A stretch of 41,120 nucleotides of DNA from NCBI RefSeq assembly GCF_902825145.1, contig NZ_CADEAD010000009.1, positions 1 to 41,120 on the forward strand, given 5' to 3'. The notes below the pieces were generated by a model. That model ran no database searches, had not been told where the DNA came from, and saw only the letters and a list, made by a program, of their open reading frames with translations. Position 1 is the stretch's first letter. Every line of letters begins with the position of its first letter. Position numbers and translations under genes: made by a program. Positions 18,174 through 26,485 of the stretch are shown one piece after another. The stretch comes from Bartonella phoceensis (GTDB lineage: Bacteria; Pseudomonadota; Alphaproteobacteria; Rhizobiales; Rhizobiaceae).

Positions 18174-18869
18174 ATGACCATTTTGCCTACTGATCACAAG
18201 GATCACAATCTTTCGCAATTAGATCGTTCTAAAACTTTTGCTTCTATGGTGGCGCTTATTCAAGATGAAATTGACGATACAACAGCTGAATATTCCGTGC
18301 AAATTCAAGATTCCATTTTTACCGCTTTGCGTTTGTGTGAACGGGAATCCTTCTTCTTTAATGAAAAAAGACAGATGATCTTCAAAACACAATGTGGAAA
18401 AACGTGGTATGGTCAAGAAGTGAATATTTTTATTGAATCAGAAGAGGATGTGGAGTGCATCCTTTTAGGAACAGATGATGCAAAAAAAACACCATTGCTT
18501 TTTAAAGCTGTTGAGACGTTGCAAAAACAATATGGATTACAGCCTGTGCAGGGAACACCCCTCTTTTATACTTGCCTTAATCGAAAAATAGGACTCTTTC
18601 CAACACCTAAACAGGTTGAAAGTGTGCGCCTTTTTTATGCTCCTATCCGTTTTGGAAAAGAACAGATGATGAAGGACGATAATCCTTGGTTGATTTACGC
18701 ATTTGATCTCATTAAAGCACGTGCAAAATATGAGCTCTACAAAAATATTCTCAAAGATTCTGAATATGCTGCTGTTTCTTTTAGAGACTATCAAGAACAG
18801 CTTCAAGCTTTGCGATTTGAAACATCGCGCCGAAAAGATTCTTCAAATATTCTACCAATGCAATTTTAA
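18174..18869 (+). CDS. Probable head-tail adaptor protein
   Basis: The 231-residue protein follows the capsid gene, as the adaptor (P22 gp4-like or SU10-type adaptor) does in short-tailed phages. The adaptor is a ring that joins portal to tail hub. The N-terminal part has the helical pattern seen in adaptors (SMVALIQDEIDDTTAEYSVQIQDSIFTALRLCERE), a beta-rich centre carries GQEVNIFIESEEDVECILLG and a tyrosine- and proline-rich PLFYTCLNRKIGLFPTPKQVESVRLFYAPI, and the C-terminus is helical (LIKARAKYELYKNILKDSEYAAVSFRDYQEQLQALR). No enzymatic motif is present. Position and architecture carry the call. A 13-bp minisatellite begins 85 nt after its stop. Confidence 0.65.
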   Translation: MTILPTDHKDHNLSQLDRSKTFASMVALIQDEIDDTTAEYSVQIQDSIFTALRLCERESFFFNEKRQMIFKTQCGKTWYGQEVNIFIESEEDVECILLGTDDAKKTPLLFKAVETLQKQYGLQPVQGTPLFYTCLNRKIGLFPTPKQVESVRLFYAPIRFGKEQMMKDDNPWLIYAFDLIKARAKYELYKNILKDSEYAAVSFRDYQEQLQALRFETSRRKDSSNILPMQF

Positions 18870-18953
18870 AGAGCTTTTTCTCAATTGTAAAAGGCTAGTG
18901 GTAGTGTTGGTGGTTGGTGGCTAATGATTGGTGTCGGGGATCTGTGTTGGTAA

Positions 18954-19265
18954 TTGACGCTGATGATTGACGCTGATGATTGACGCTGGTGATTGACGCT
19001 GGTGATTGACGCTGATGGTTGACGCTGATGGTTGACGCTGATGGTTGACGCTGGTGATTGACGCTGATGATTGACGCTGATGGTTGACGCTGATGATTGA
19101 CGCTGATGGTTGACGCTGATGGTTGACGCTGATGATTGACGCTGATGATTGACGCTGATGGTTGACGCTGATGATTGACGCTGATGATTGACGCTGATGA
19201 TTGACGCTGATGATTGACGCTGATGATTGACGCTGATGATTGACGCTGGTGATTGACGCTGGTGG
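18954..19265. repeat. 13-bp minisatellite, 24 copies
   Basis: The unit TTGACGCTGATGA is repeated 24 times with exact 13-bp spacing; the GACGCTG core falls at 18956, 18969 and so on to 19255. Variation is confined to two positions (GAT/GGT and GATT/GGTT). The plus strand is closed by TGA in every cycle, while the minus strand is open in all frames. The 154- and 126-codon minus-strand frames here are therefore products of the repeat, not genes. It lies in the 566-nt gap between the adaptor and hub genes; the rest of the gap has no gene I can support. Confidence 0.95.
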
Positions 19266-19435
19266 CTGGTGTTGGTGGTATTTTATGCGTGGATGCATCA
19301 ATGTATTTTTGTTTGTTCTTTATGGTCTGAGCTATACGCTTTTGAGAGTCTTCTCTCAAGGGCGCTTGTGGTTAAAAATAAGCCTTTTAAAATACCACAA
19401 AGGCTTTTCAAATATTTTGCTCCTGGGGTTTCTCA

Positions 19436-20890
19436 ATGGCTTTTTTCCCAATCGCTGATTATCGGCCTGATGTTGCTGACATTAATGGTATCTTTACTGA
19501 TGAACTCATCAATGTGCTTCCGGCTGATGGATCTTATATTCCTATACCTAGCTTTCAACCTTTGACAGAGCCTTGTCCTGATAGACTTTTAGGGGCTCTT
19601 GCCGTGAAAACAAAAAATGGTGTGTCTATTATTATTGGGACCAGAGAAAAAATCTATATACTCGACAATACAACACAACAATGGAAAGATATTAGCCGAA
19701 AGGGAAAATCTTATCTCGCAAATGTCGATGCTCCGTGGTCCTTCGCTTTGTTTGGCGATTATGTCATCGCAGTTAATGCTAATGATAAGCCTCAAGTGAT
19801 TGATATTAATCATGATAAACAATTTAGAGATTTAGGAGGAAATCCACCACAAGCAGGAATTGTTCGTGTGTGGGGCGATTTTGTTTGTCTGATGCAATTG
19901 ACCGAATATCCAAGACGTGTCCATTGGTCAGGCTTGAACGATGCAGAATTTTGGACAGTGGGGAAAAAAAGCTGCGATTATCAAGATTTTCCTGATGGTG
20001 GTTCTGTACAAGGCGCAACTGAAACAACAAATCCAATCATCTTTATGCGGTCTGCAATCTATGCGGGTTCTTTTATTCCTGGCTCTAAGATTATTTTCAG
20101 TTTCCAAAAAATCCACGATAAACGCGGTGCAAAAAATGCTGAATCTATCGTTTGTCGCGGTGATATGGCCTTCTTTGCTGATGAGGGCGGATTTTATCAA
20201 ATAACCAATGAAGGGCAGATTATACCCATTGGGTTTGAAAAAGTAGATCGAACCATGATTGCAAAATCTGGTCAGAATATCCTGTCTGCTGCCATTGATG
20301 GGATGTATAATCGCGTTTATTGGATGATCGATAACGATGAGAGCAACTACAAACGCATCTTACTCATCTATGATTGGGGATTGAAAAAATGGACAAAGGC
20401 TGTCGTGGGGATCAAAACAATTCTTCCCATTTTTGTGGCTGGAACCACCTTAGAAGGACTTGATCAAGTTGCTCAGAGCATTGATGATTTACCCTTTTCT
20501 CTCGATAGTAAAGTATGGAAAAATGAATCGCCTATTCTCGGTGCATTTGATTATCAGGGGAGAATGGGCTCGTTTTCTGGTCCCCCTATGGCTTGTGTGG
20601 TGACATCCCAAGAAATGGGACAGACAAATGGCATGATAACTCGGGTGAAAAATATTATGCCTCAGGTGAATAGTGGAGAGTTTTATCTCTCTGTGGGGGT
20701 GCGCTTTCGGCAATCCTTCGAAGAGGAAACGGTTTGGTTGCCGGAAAAAAAGCCTTCTCATAATACAGGGCAAATTCATTCTCGTGCAAGAGCGCGGTTT
20801 TATCGTTTTAAATTGCGAATCCCTGAGGGGAGAAATTGGTCACATGTATCGGGATTCGATGTGGAATTGAAGCCTGCCGGCATGCGGTAA
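19436..20890 (+). CDS. Probable tail hub protein (P22 gp10-like)
   Basis: The 484-residue protein resembles the packaged-DNA stabilisation or tail hub proteins of short-tailed phages, which close the portal channel below the adaptor. It opens with MAFFPIADYRPDVADINGIFTDELINVLPADGSYIPIPSFQPL, typical of this group. It then runs through beta-propeller-like repeats alternating short strands and turns: GTREKIYILD, WSFALFGDYVIAVN, GIVRVWGDFVCLMQL, CRGDMAFFADEGGFYQI, AIDGMYNRVYWMID and LLIYDWGLKKWTKA. The C-terminal 100 residues form a separate beta-rich domain with AGMR at the end. No signal peptide or catalytic motif is seen. Placement after the adaptor gene fits. Confidence 0.75.
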   Translation: MAFFPIADYRPDVADINGIFTDELINVLPADGSYIPIPSFQPLTEPCPDRLLGALAVKTKNGVSIIIGTREKIYILDNTTQQWKDISRKGKSYLANVDAPWSFALFGDYVIAVNANDKPQVIDINHDKQFRDLGGNPPQAGIVRVWGDFVCLMQLTEYPRRVHWSGLNDAEFWTVGKKSCDYQDFPDGGSVQGATETTNPIIFMRSAIYAGSFIPGSKIIFSFQKIHDKRGAKNAESIVCRGDMAFFADEGGFYQITNEGQIIPIGFEKVDRTMIAKSGQNILSAAIDGMYNRVYWMIDNDESNYKRILLIYDWGLKKWTKAVVGIKTILPIFVAGTTLEGLDQVAQSIDDLPFSLDSKVWKNESPILGAFDYQGRMGSFSGPPMACVVTSQEMGQTNGMITRVKNIMPQVNSGEFYLSVGVRFRQSFEEETVWLPEKKPSHNTGQIHSRARARFYRFKLRIPEGRNWSHVSGFDVELKPAGMR

Positions 20891-21073
20891 AGCATGCCAA
20901 ATATAATGAAAGAACAATGCGGTGAAGTGTGCCGAATTATCTAAGAGAATGATGTGGTCTATGCCGTAATAAATAAATGGTGCGGCAAATTATGCTGTGG
21001 AACACTAAAAAGTTGATGGTTCGCGGTGAGAAGGCTGAAGAGAAGTAGAAAAAAAGCTGAAAGAACCAAAACC

Positions 21074-21532
21074 ATGTTACGGCAAAAGGATAGGAAAAAT
21101 CTTTATTCTGTTCATCTTACACAGCAATGGTCATGGGAAAAAATAGCACCCTATCAAGAGGCTCTTAATGCCGCACTGGAAAAGTATGTTAGGCGTTTTC
21201 CTGATGATGTTTGTCTGGCAACAATTGCTGAAGAATTGGCAAAAGGGCAAGCACAATTGTGGCTGGTCTTAAAAAACAAAACACAATTTAGTGCCTTTGC
21301 CATTACCAAAATTGAAATAACCCATACGGGAAAAAAACGCGTTGTCCTCTCAGATTTAGCTGGAGAGGGAGGACTGCAATTGGTCAAATTGATTGATAAG
21401 GTTGAACAATGGGCACGAACAATCAATGCTGAGGAAATGCATATGTTTGGAAGGTCTGGATGGGCTAAAATGCTCAAATATCACGGATATTCTCGTAATC
21501 TTATTCATTATAGAAAGGTTTTCAACGCATGA
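21074..21532 (+). CDS. GNAT-fold-like virion-cluster protein
   Basis: I begin at the ATG at 21074 (152 residues); a GTG at 21026 would add a highly basic 16-residue stretch but has no ribosome-binding site. The C-terminal half looks like a GNAT acyltransferase fold: LWLVLKNKTQFSAFAITKIE, then KRVVLSDLAGEGGLQLVKLIDKVEQWARTINAEEMHMFGRSGWAKMLKYHGYSRN. The GRSGWAK-x6-GY ending is the usual GNAT tail. The classic R/Q-x-x-G-x-G/A acetyl-CoA loop is not obvious, so catalytic activity is uncertain. Small GNAT-like proteins are often encoded in podoviral tail regions. Its last 4 nt overlap the next gene (ATGA), so it is translationally coupled. Confidence 0.6.
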   Translation: MLRQKDRKNLYSVHLTQQWSWEKIAPYQEALNAALEKYVRRFPDDVCLATIAEELAKGQAQLWLVLKNKTQFSAFAITKIEITHTGKKRVVLSDLAGEGGLQLVKLIDKVEQWARTINAEEMHMFGRSGWAKMLKYHGYSRNLIHYRKVFNA

Positions 21533-22668
21533 GTAGAAAAAAAACACCTCAAGTGCAAACAACAACGCAAATAAATGCACCACCCGCGTGGGCAGAAGAT
21601 ATCTTTAAAAAAGCCAGTTCTCAAGCACTTGATCTCTATAATAAAGGATTTGGCGGAAATGTTTATCAGGGCGAGCGTATTGCGGATCTTAGTACTCTGA
21701 CAAAAAATGCTCTCACTGGCCTAGAACAGGCCGCTGCACAGTATAACAATCCAGCATTGACACAGTGGTTTAATGCACCAACCCAAAGTGCTACAAACCT
21801 CCTTGGTATGGCTAAGGGAGACTGGATTGGAAGCAATAGTAAGTTTAATGCTGCCTTGCAAAATGCATTGCGTAAAACTTCTGATGCCATTAATCAATCA
21901 ATGTCGGGAGCTGGGCGCTATGGATCTGGTGCCCATACCGGCGTGCTTGCCGATGAACTCGGTGCATTGGCAACAAATGCTACTGCACAGCAATATAATC
22001 AAGATGTGCAGAATATGATGAATGCTAATCAGATGATTGATCGCTCCTTGTACGATCAGATTAATGCGGCAAACAGCTATTATCAGGGGCAAAGCAATGC
22101 GCAAAGCAATGCTTTGAAAGGCGGAATAGTCCAAGATATAAACCGTCAAAATGCCTTAGATGCCGAGCGCCAAAAATGGACAGAACAAGATAATAAAGGA
22201 TGGAACCAATTAGAACAGTTGCTCCGTGTGGGAACTCAATCCGCAGGAAATTATGGAACAACATCAGGAAAATCCACAATAATACCTTCTGTTACAAAAG
22301 ATCCATTGAGTGATGCAGGAAAAGTGCTTGGATTGGTGGGAGGAATTTTAGGACTTTGTGATGTAAGAGCCAAAGAAAATATTGTTCCTGTCGGTGAAAA
22401 AAAGGGCTATCGGCTTTATGACTTTAATTATAAGGGAGATCCGCAACGTTATCGTGGTGTTCTTGCCCAGGAAGTGTTGCGTTTGAACCCTGATGCTGTT
22501 TATGTCAATGCAAAAACAAAGTTGTTGCATGTCGATTATGCTAAAATCGGCCTGAAAATGAAAAAAATAAAAATGAAGAAAAAAACAGCGCTTAAAAAGA
22601 AAATGGCTGTCTTCTTTTCTTCTGTCTTTGCATGTTTTCCCTTTTTGCAAAAAGGATATATTCTATGA
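21529..22668 (+). CDS. Tail protein with a C-terminal S74-type intramolecular chaperone domain
   Basis: The 379-residue protein starts by overlapping the GNAT-like gene by 4 nt. Residues 1-270 are Ala, Gln and Asn rich and probably helical, like DNA-ejection or tail-shaft proteins (IFKKASSQALDLYNKGFGG, RYGSGAHTGVLADELGALATNATAQQYNQDV). From about 277 an S74-like chaperone domain follows: CDVRAKENI, GYRLYDFNYKGDPQRYRGVLAQEVLRLNPDAV and LLHVDYAKIGLKM. In S74 proteins the first motif is S-D-x-R-x-K, with Ser and Lys acting in self-cleavage. Here Ser is Cys277, while D278, R280 and K282 are kept. After the domain a lysine-rich then hydrophobic tail (KMKKKTALKKK, MAVFFSSVFACFPFL) is unusual. It ends in an ATGA overlap with the collar gene. 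Confidence 0.75.
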   Translation: MSRKKTPQVQTTTQINAPPAWAEDIFKKASSQALDLYNKGFGGNVYQGERIADLSTLTKNALTGLEQAAAQYNNPALTQWFNAPTQSATNLLGMAKGDWIGSNSKFNAALQNALRKTSDAINQSMSGAGRYGSGAHTGVLADELGALATNATAQQYNQDVQNMMNANQMIDRSLYDQINAANSYYQGQSNAQSNALKGGIVQDINRQNALDAERQKWTEQDNKGWNQLEQLLRVGTQSAGNYGTTSGKSTIIPSVTKDPLSDAGKVLGLVGGILGLCDVRAKENIVPVGEKKGYRLYDFNYKGDPQRYRGVLAQEVLRLNPDAVYVNAKTKLLHVDYAKIGLKMKKIKMKKKTALKKKMAVFFSSVFACFPFLQKGYIL

Positions 22669-23627
22669 CTTCGATTTATGATTGGTCGCTTATTGCGTCC
22701 GAAAATGCCTATGCCGATGAGATTATAAACTGGGCAGAGGGACAACCACCAAGCTCAGTGAATGATAGCGCTCGCGCTATGATGCAACGTATCAAAGAGT
22801 ATTTATTGGATAATGGCGGGGTGATTGATACACAGTGTACGGTCAATCAAGAAAAAAATATAACATCTCTTCGCTTGATCACAAAGACTTCTTTTAAGGC
22901 TTATCAGGCTGGGATTGTTGTGCGCTTTAGAGCACAAGAGCCAAATAGGGGAGCAACAAATGTCTCTTTAAATCAGTTGCTTTCATGTCCTGTTTATATG
23001 GCAACCATGGATGGTATAGCGCCTTTAAGCGGTGGGGAAATGCAAAAGGGAGGGCTTTATGAACTCGTCTATACTTGTAACATTGCTGGAAAAAATGTGG
23101 ATGGTTGGTTTTTAACAAATCCAACGCAAAGTTTTTTACCCCCTGGCTTTATTGGCACTTTTGCGATGGAAAAATTGCCAGGAGGTTGGCTTTTGTGCGA
23201 TGGTAGGGCTTATTCTCGCAAAACCTATGCAAATCTCTTCGCTGTTCTTGGTGAAACGTGGGGAAGAGGAGATGGATATTCAACATTTAATGTTCCAGAT
23301 TTGCGTGGCATGTTTTTGCGTGGACTAGATAGTGGAAAAAATCTTGATAAAGGACGTCGCTTGGGAAGCAGGCAAGAAGAGTCTTTTAAAGCGCATAGCC
23401 ATGAGGGAAAAACAGATTTTAAAGGTGAGCATACGCATAAAATTGAAGCATGCGGTCTTAATGGCATCAATGTGTATGCAGGGGCTTATAAATACTACTG
23501 TGGTGGTTTAGGAAATACAAATACCACTTCTGTAGGGGCGCATGAGCATAAAGTCATTTTGAAAGAAACAGGCGGTAGTGAAACACGCCCCGTCAATATG
23601 GCGGTTGTTTATGCGATCAAAACATAA
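22665..23627 (+). CDS. Phage tail collar domain protein
   Basis: I start at the ATG at 22665, which overlaps the previous stop (ATGA) and follows AAAGGA; the product is 320 residues. The N-terminal part (MTSIYDWSLIASENAYADEIINWAEGQPPSSVNDSARAMM) is the pattern common at the start of short-tail fibre proteins. A clear tail-collar domain spans about residues 165-225: PPGFIGTFAMEKLPGGWLLCDGRAYSRKTYANLFAVLGETWGRGDGYSTFNVPDLRGMFLRGLD. The distal part carries repeated His pairs (AHSHEG, GEHTHKIE, GAHEHKV), as in metal-binding fibre tips, and ends RPVNMAVVYAIKT. Such proteins usually form receptor-binding fibres; here they would decide which cells the particle attaches to. Confidence 0.88.
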   Translation: MTSIYDWSLIASENAYADEIINWAEGQPPSSVNDSARAMMQRIKEYLLDNGGVIDTQCTVNQEKNITSLRLITKTSFKAYQAGIVVRFRAQEPNRGATNVSLNQLLSCPVYMATMDGIAPLSGGEMQKGGLYELVYTCNIAGKNVDGWFLTNPTQSFLPPGFIGTFAMEKLPGGWLLCDGRAYSRKTYANLFAVLGETWGRGDGYSTFNVPDLRGMFLRGLDSGKNLDKGRRLGSRQEESFKAHSHEGKTDFKGEHTHKIEACGLNGINVYAGAYKYYCGGLGNTNTTSVGAHEHKVILKETGGSETRPVNMAVVYAIKT

Positions 23628-24444
23628 GACGTAAAACGCTTATAGAGATAAAAATTGTTGCAAAATGCCTACAACGAGAAAAAAGCATCTTACAAACATT
23701 ATAGAACATGGCGGACACCAAGCTTCAGGCTAAACCTTCGATTTGAAAAATATTCCTCTCTGATTTATTTTATCTCCTTCTTTGCGATGTATTCAACATC
23801 CTTAAATAGCGAAAATAAGATGTGTGATATCTTTTTCTAGCATTGGGATATGCGGCTTTTCTTTGCCATTTTTTGCCATAGGTGCCGCTTAGAGCAAGGA
23901 AAGCCATTGTTGTTTTCAGCAAGCGGCTTTCCTTTGTCCAGGAAGAAATATTTGGTCTTTGTAGTAAAACAATTGGTTCAGAAAAATGTCATGATAATAA
24001 GGCACCTTATTCTTTTGCTCAAGATTGAAGGTATGCAGAAAATCTCCACGGCTTCTATCTCTGACAGCTGTATTCAGGTGTATGATGATGTTAAGCTGTG
24101 GGAGGCATGTGTGCTTAGAAATACAAATATCTCTTGAATAGTCGTGCTTCTGCTTGTGAGATCATTTCCTTTAAAAGCCCTGGGCATTGCTAGAAAATCT
24201 GCTGATGAAAGAGTATGGCTGGTCAAATGCTGCAAAGCGATCTTGTATGTTTGCGTTGCTTCTAAATGATGAAAGCGACGTTTTTCGTGAGAAAAAAGCG
24301 TTTTTAAAAAGATTCTTTGCGGGAGATTTCTAGAGTGCGTCAACGGGTTTATGTGCGGGTTGCATGGTGCAACAGGTTTATCGGTAAAAGTGCGCTGAAA
24401 TTTATTATATGGCTGTTTTATAGCGCATCAAAAAGAGGAATATA
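23628..24444. other. 817-nt spacer after the collar gene
   Basis: No supported gene. A 95-codon plus-strand frame at 23850-24137 runs straight through a strong hairpin (23895-23936) and has no recognisable family, so I do not call it. The stretch before 24445 is AT-rich and contains TATATG with an AAGAGGAA ribosome-binding site, consistent with a separate promoter for the next small gene. Confidence 0.45.
23895..23936. terminator. Long hairpin after the collar gene
   Basis: CAAGGAAAGCC and GGCTTTCCTTTG form an 11-bp stem with a loop of about 19 nt. It lies 268 nt after the collar stop and has only a short T-rich end within the stem itself. It may end the head-tail transcript, though it lacks a proper 3' T-tract. 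Confidence 0.5.
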
Positions 24445-24645
24445 ATGGCACTTTTTCCATTTTCTATTGCTGATATTGCTGATTCTGAACATATTCGTGT
24501 GGTTCTTTATGCCAGCGGAAGAACGGGACATGCTCCTTTAAATGCACTGTTGAAGCAAATACATCAAGACATCATACAAATTTCGCAGCGTTTAGACGCT
24601 TTAGAACAGAAAAAAACAGACCTTACCGATGTTGAAGATAAATAA
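24445..24645 (+). CDS. 66-residue protein of unknown function
   Basis: The ATG follows AAGAGGAA with good spacing. The product (MALFPFSIADIADSEHIRVVLYASGRTGHAPLNALLKQIHQDIIQISQRLDALEQKKTDL...) has a short hydrophobic start and a C-terminal amphipathic helix that could form a coiled coil (about residues 34-58). I do not recognise a family. Coding quality is good compared with its surroundings. The DNA directly downstream looks like decayed coding sequence, so this could be the intact remainder of a longer tail or accessory protein. Alternatively it is a complete small structural protein of the phage-like cluster. Confidence 0.55.
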   Translation: MALFPFSIADIADSEHIRVVLYASGRTGHAPLNALLKQIHQDIIQISQRLDALEQKKTDLTDVEDK

Positions 24646-24654
24646 AATGTTCAA

Positions 24655-25231
24655 GAAGAGGGTGGAAGGAGCGCAGCCAGTGGTAAAAGCACGCACCATA
24701 CCAATTTAAGTAGCGTATTTAATGGCGAACTTATTATAAATGGTGGTAAAGACCGCAAAGTTGATGGTGAAAACCTCGAAGTTCGTGGTAGTTAGGGCAC
24801 AGTTAGCAGTGGAAGCATCAATATATTTAATACGGCGTACTTGATTTGCCTAACCTTGGAAAGGCTAAATACGGTGCAATAAATCTCGTTTCCAATAGAA
24901 TGAGCAAAACCAGTGATGAAAGTAGTAAAGTTAAGCGCGGGAAGTCGTCTATTCGATTTGCTTTGGATTGGTGGGCTGAAGAATAGAAAGATTTTCTATT
25001 TTCGTTGTGATGGGGGAAAAAGACAAGGCAGAACAAAATCTTTTCTGATCTTGCAGATATTGCAAAAAGTCACAGGAGTGCTAGAGCGATAGGGGCTCTC
25101 TCAAATATGGGAATGCTATCATGGAAAATGGGAGTGTTTATGTGTTTGTTTATTCTGATCAGAAAATCCATTCTCTTGGTTTTTATGAAATTTTACATCA
25201 GCAAACTCTTGTGATAGAGCCTCTATTATAG
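24655..25231 (+). pseudogene. Decayed coding region
   Basis: Several plus-strand segments read like protein but are broken by stops and frame changes. One frame gives HHTNLSSVFNGELIINGGKD and ends VRGS-stop near 24795. Another gives DLPNLGKAKYGAINLVSNRM and ends DWWAEE-stop near 24986. A third gives SDLADIAKSHRSARAIGALS, and an overlapping ATG frame from 25121 gives 36 residues including VYVFVYSDQKIHSLGFYEIL. No single frame joins them, and I cannot name the parent protein. It sits between the small protein and the membrane protein at the end of the phage-like cluster. Confidence 0.45.
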
Positions 25232-25431
25232 CCTTTTGATAAAAAAATGAAAAGGTTTTCAACAAGATTTTCAAACGGCAACGAAAATAAAACATTCATG
25301 ATACAAAGAAAGATGAGTATTTTGACAGAAGAAGAGTGAAAATTTACGGCCGAAAATGTACCATATACATTGATGCTTCTGTCATTTTTGCTGTAAAAAG
25401 CTCTCTTCAGATGTTAGAGGATGCACTCTTT

Positions 25432-25875
25432 ATGGAAAAAAGAATCCGCGCAAGACGAAAAGCTTATTTCAAAAGATTATATCGTAAGATCGTTTTTATT
25501 TGCACACTGCTCTTTTGTATAGCGGTGCTTTGTTTTGTCATTACAAAAATGATTGGTCATTTTTCTGCGTACAAACAAAGTGTACAACAAGCTCCTGTGG
25601 AACTGGCTATTCCAGTTTTCGATTTACGCGTATATTGCAAGGAAATTGCTGCTTCAGTGATGTCCGATATGAAACAGGAAGTCTATCAAAATTGTATTCG
25701 TTCGGAAAGTGAAGCTTATTTTACTATTCGTGAAATGTGGGATGAACTTTCTGATACTGCAAAGAAAAAATGTATGGCAACAGTGCGTCCAGGAGATGGA
25801 AATTATTTTCTTTTAAGGGATTGTTTTTTCAGTGAAAAAGATGGTGAGAAAGGCAAGCTACGCAACCATTTTTAA
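25432..25875 (+). CDS. Single-pass membrane protein with a Cys-rich periplasmic domain
   Basis: I prefer the ATG at 25432 (147 residues), preceded by AGAGGA; a GTG at 25336 and an ATG at 25411 are possible. A basic N-terminus (MEKRIRARRKAYFKRLYRK) leads to one membrane span (IVFICTLLFCIAVLCFVITKMIG), leaving about 95 residues outside. That domain has the spacing C-x3-A, Y-x2-C-x3-E, W-x9-C, then G-x-Y-x-L-x2-C: VYCKEIAASVM, EVYQNCIRSESEAY, MWDELSDTAKKKC and GDGNYFLLRDCFF. This resembles short Cys-containing repeats seen in small periplasmic alphaproteobacterial proteins. Function unknown. It may be the last gene of the phage-like cluster or an unrelated host gene. Confidence 0.65.
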   Translation: MEKRIRARRKAYFKRLYRKIVFICTLLFCIAVLCFVITKMIGHFSAYKQSVQQAPVELAIPVFDLRVYCKEIAASVMSDMKQEVYQNCIRSESEAYFTIREMWDELSDTAKKKCMATVRPGDGNYFLLRDCFFSEKDGEKGKLRNHF

Positions 25876-26485
25876 GTCTTTATGTGAAAATTTAAATGTG
25901 AAAATTTAAAAAGATGCGCAATTTGTGAAAAGATATAAAAACTTATGTGGTTTGCTCCATAACTGTTTTTTTCTATTCGTGGCATTTTGAGAAGCAGAAA
26001 TTCCCCCTCATTGTTTAACCAGCGCGCGCTTCTATTTTGAAATTTTTCTTTTTATCCAACAATTTGCAAGGCATTACAGAGAGAAAAAGACAAAAACTAA
26101 ACTTTGTTTGCTTTCTTTGTGGCTATCGTTCTAAGAGAGATAAAAGAGGTAGGCAAACAGATTTTTGATTTTGGTTTAGTGCGCATAAAGCGCGTTCATT
26201 TTTTTGTCATGCCCTTGTGTATTATCCTTATAAATCACTTCTCATGTAAACCATAAAAATACCTTATTATTATTGATAAAGAGAGCTGTTTCTGTACTCG
26301 GTATAGTGCGCGTTAGGTGGCAAGAGAAAGAGCGTATTTGCTACATCTCTCTGTAGTAAGGTTCGTATTTTAAAATCTCTTATCACTGCTCCATGCGTTT
26401 CCGACGGCTTTCTTTTGTGGCTGTCGGGATTGGGGTTTGATCGAGAGGTTTTTCTGCTGTTGGGCGATTGCCTCGAGCAAAACTG
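25876..26485. other. 610-nt spacer between convergent genes
   Basis: No gene is supported. A hairpin at 26401-26427 (CCGACGGC and GCTGTCGG with one G-U pair) lies about 60 nt beyond the fdhE stop on the minus strand but lacks a T-tract. The phage-like cluster seems to end somewhere in this spacer; I see no direct repeat that looks like an attachment site. Confidence 0.45.

Noticed and set aside
18895..19359. Minus-strand frames of 154 and 126 codons with SASIISVNHQRQ-like repeats
   Set aside because: They exist only because the 13-bp repeat has no stop on the minus strand in any phase; there is no start site or conserved flank.
12186..25875. Intact temperate prophage
   Set aside because: No integrase, repressor, replication or clear lysis genes, and no flanking direct repeats were seen.
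11223..25900. CRISPR array
   Set aside because: The repeats are contiguous tandem units without unique spacers, so they are minisatellites.
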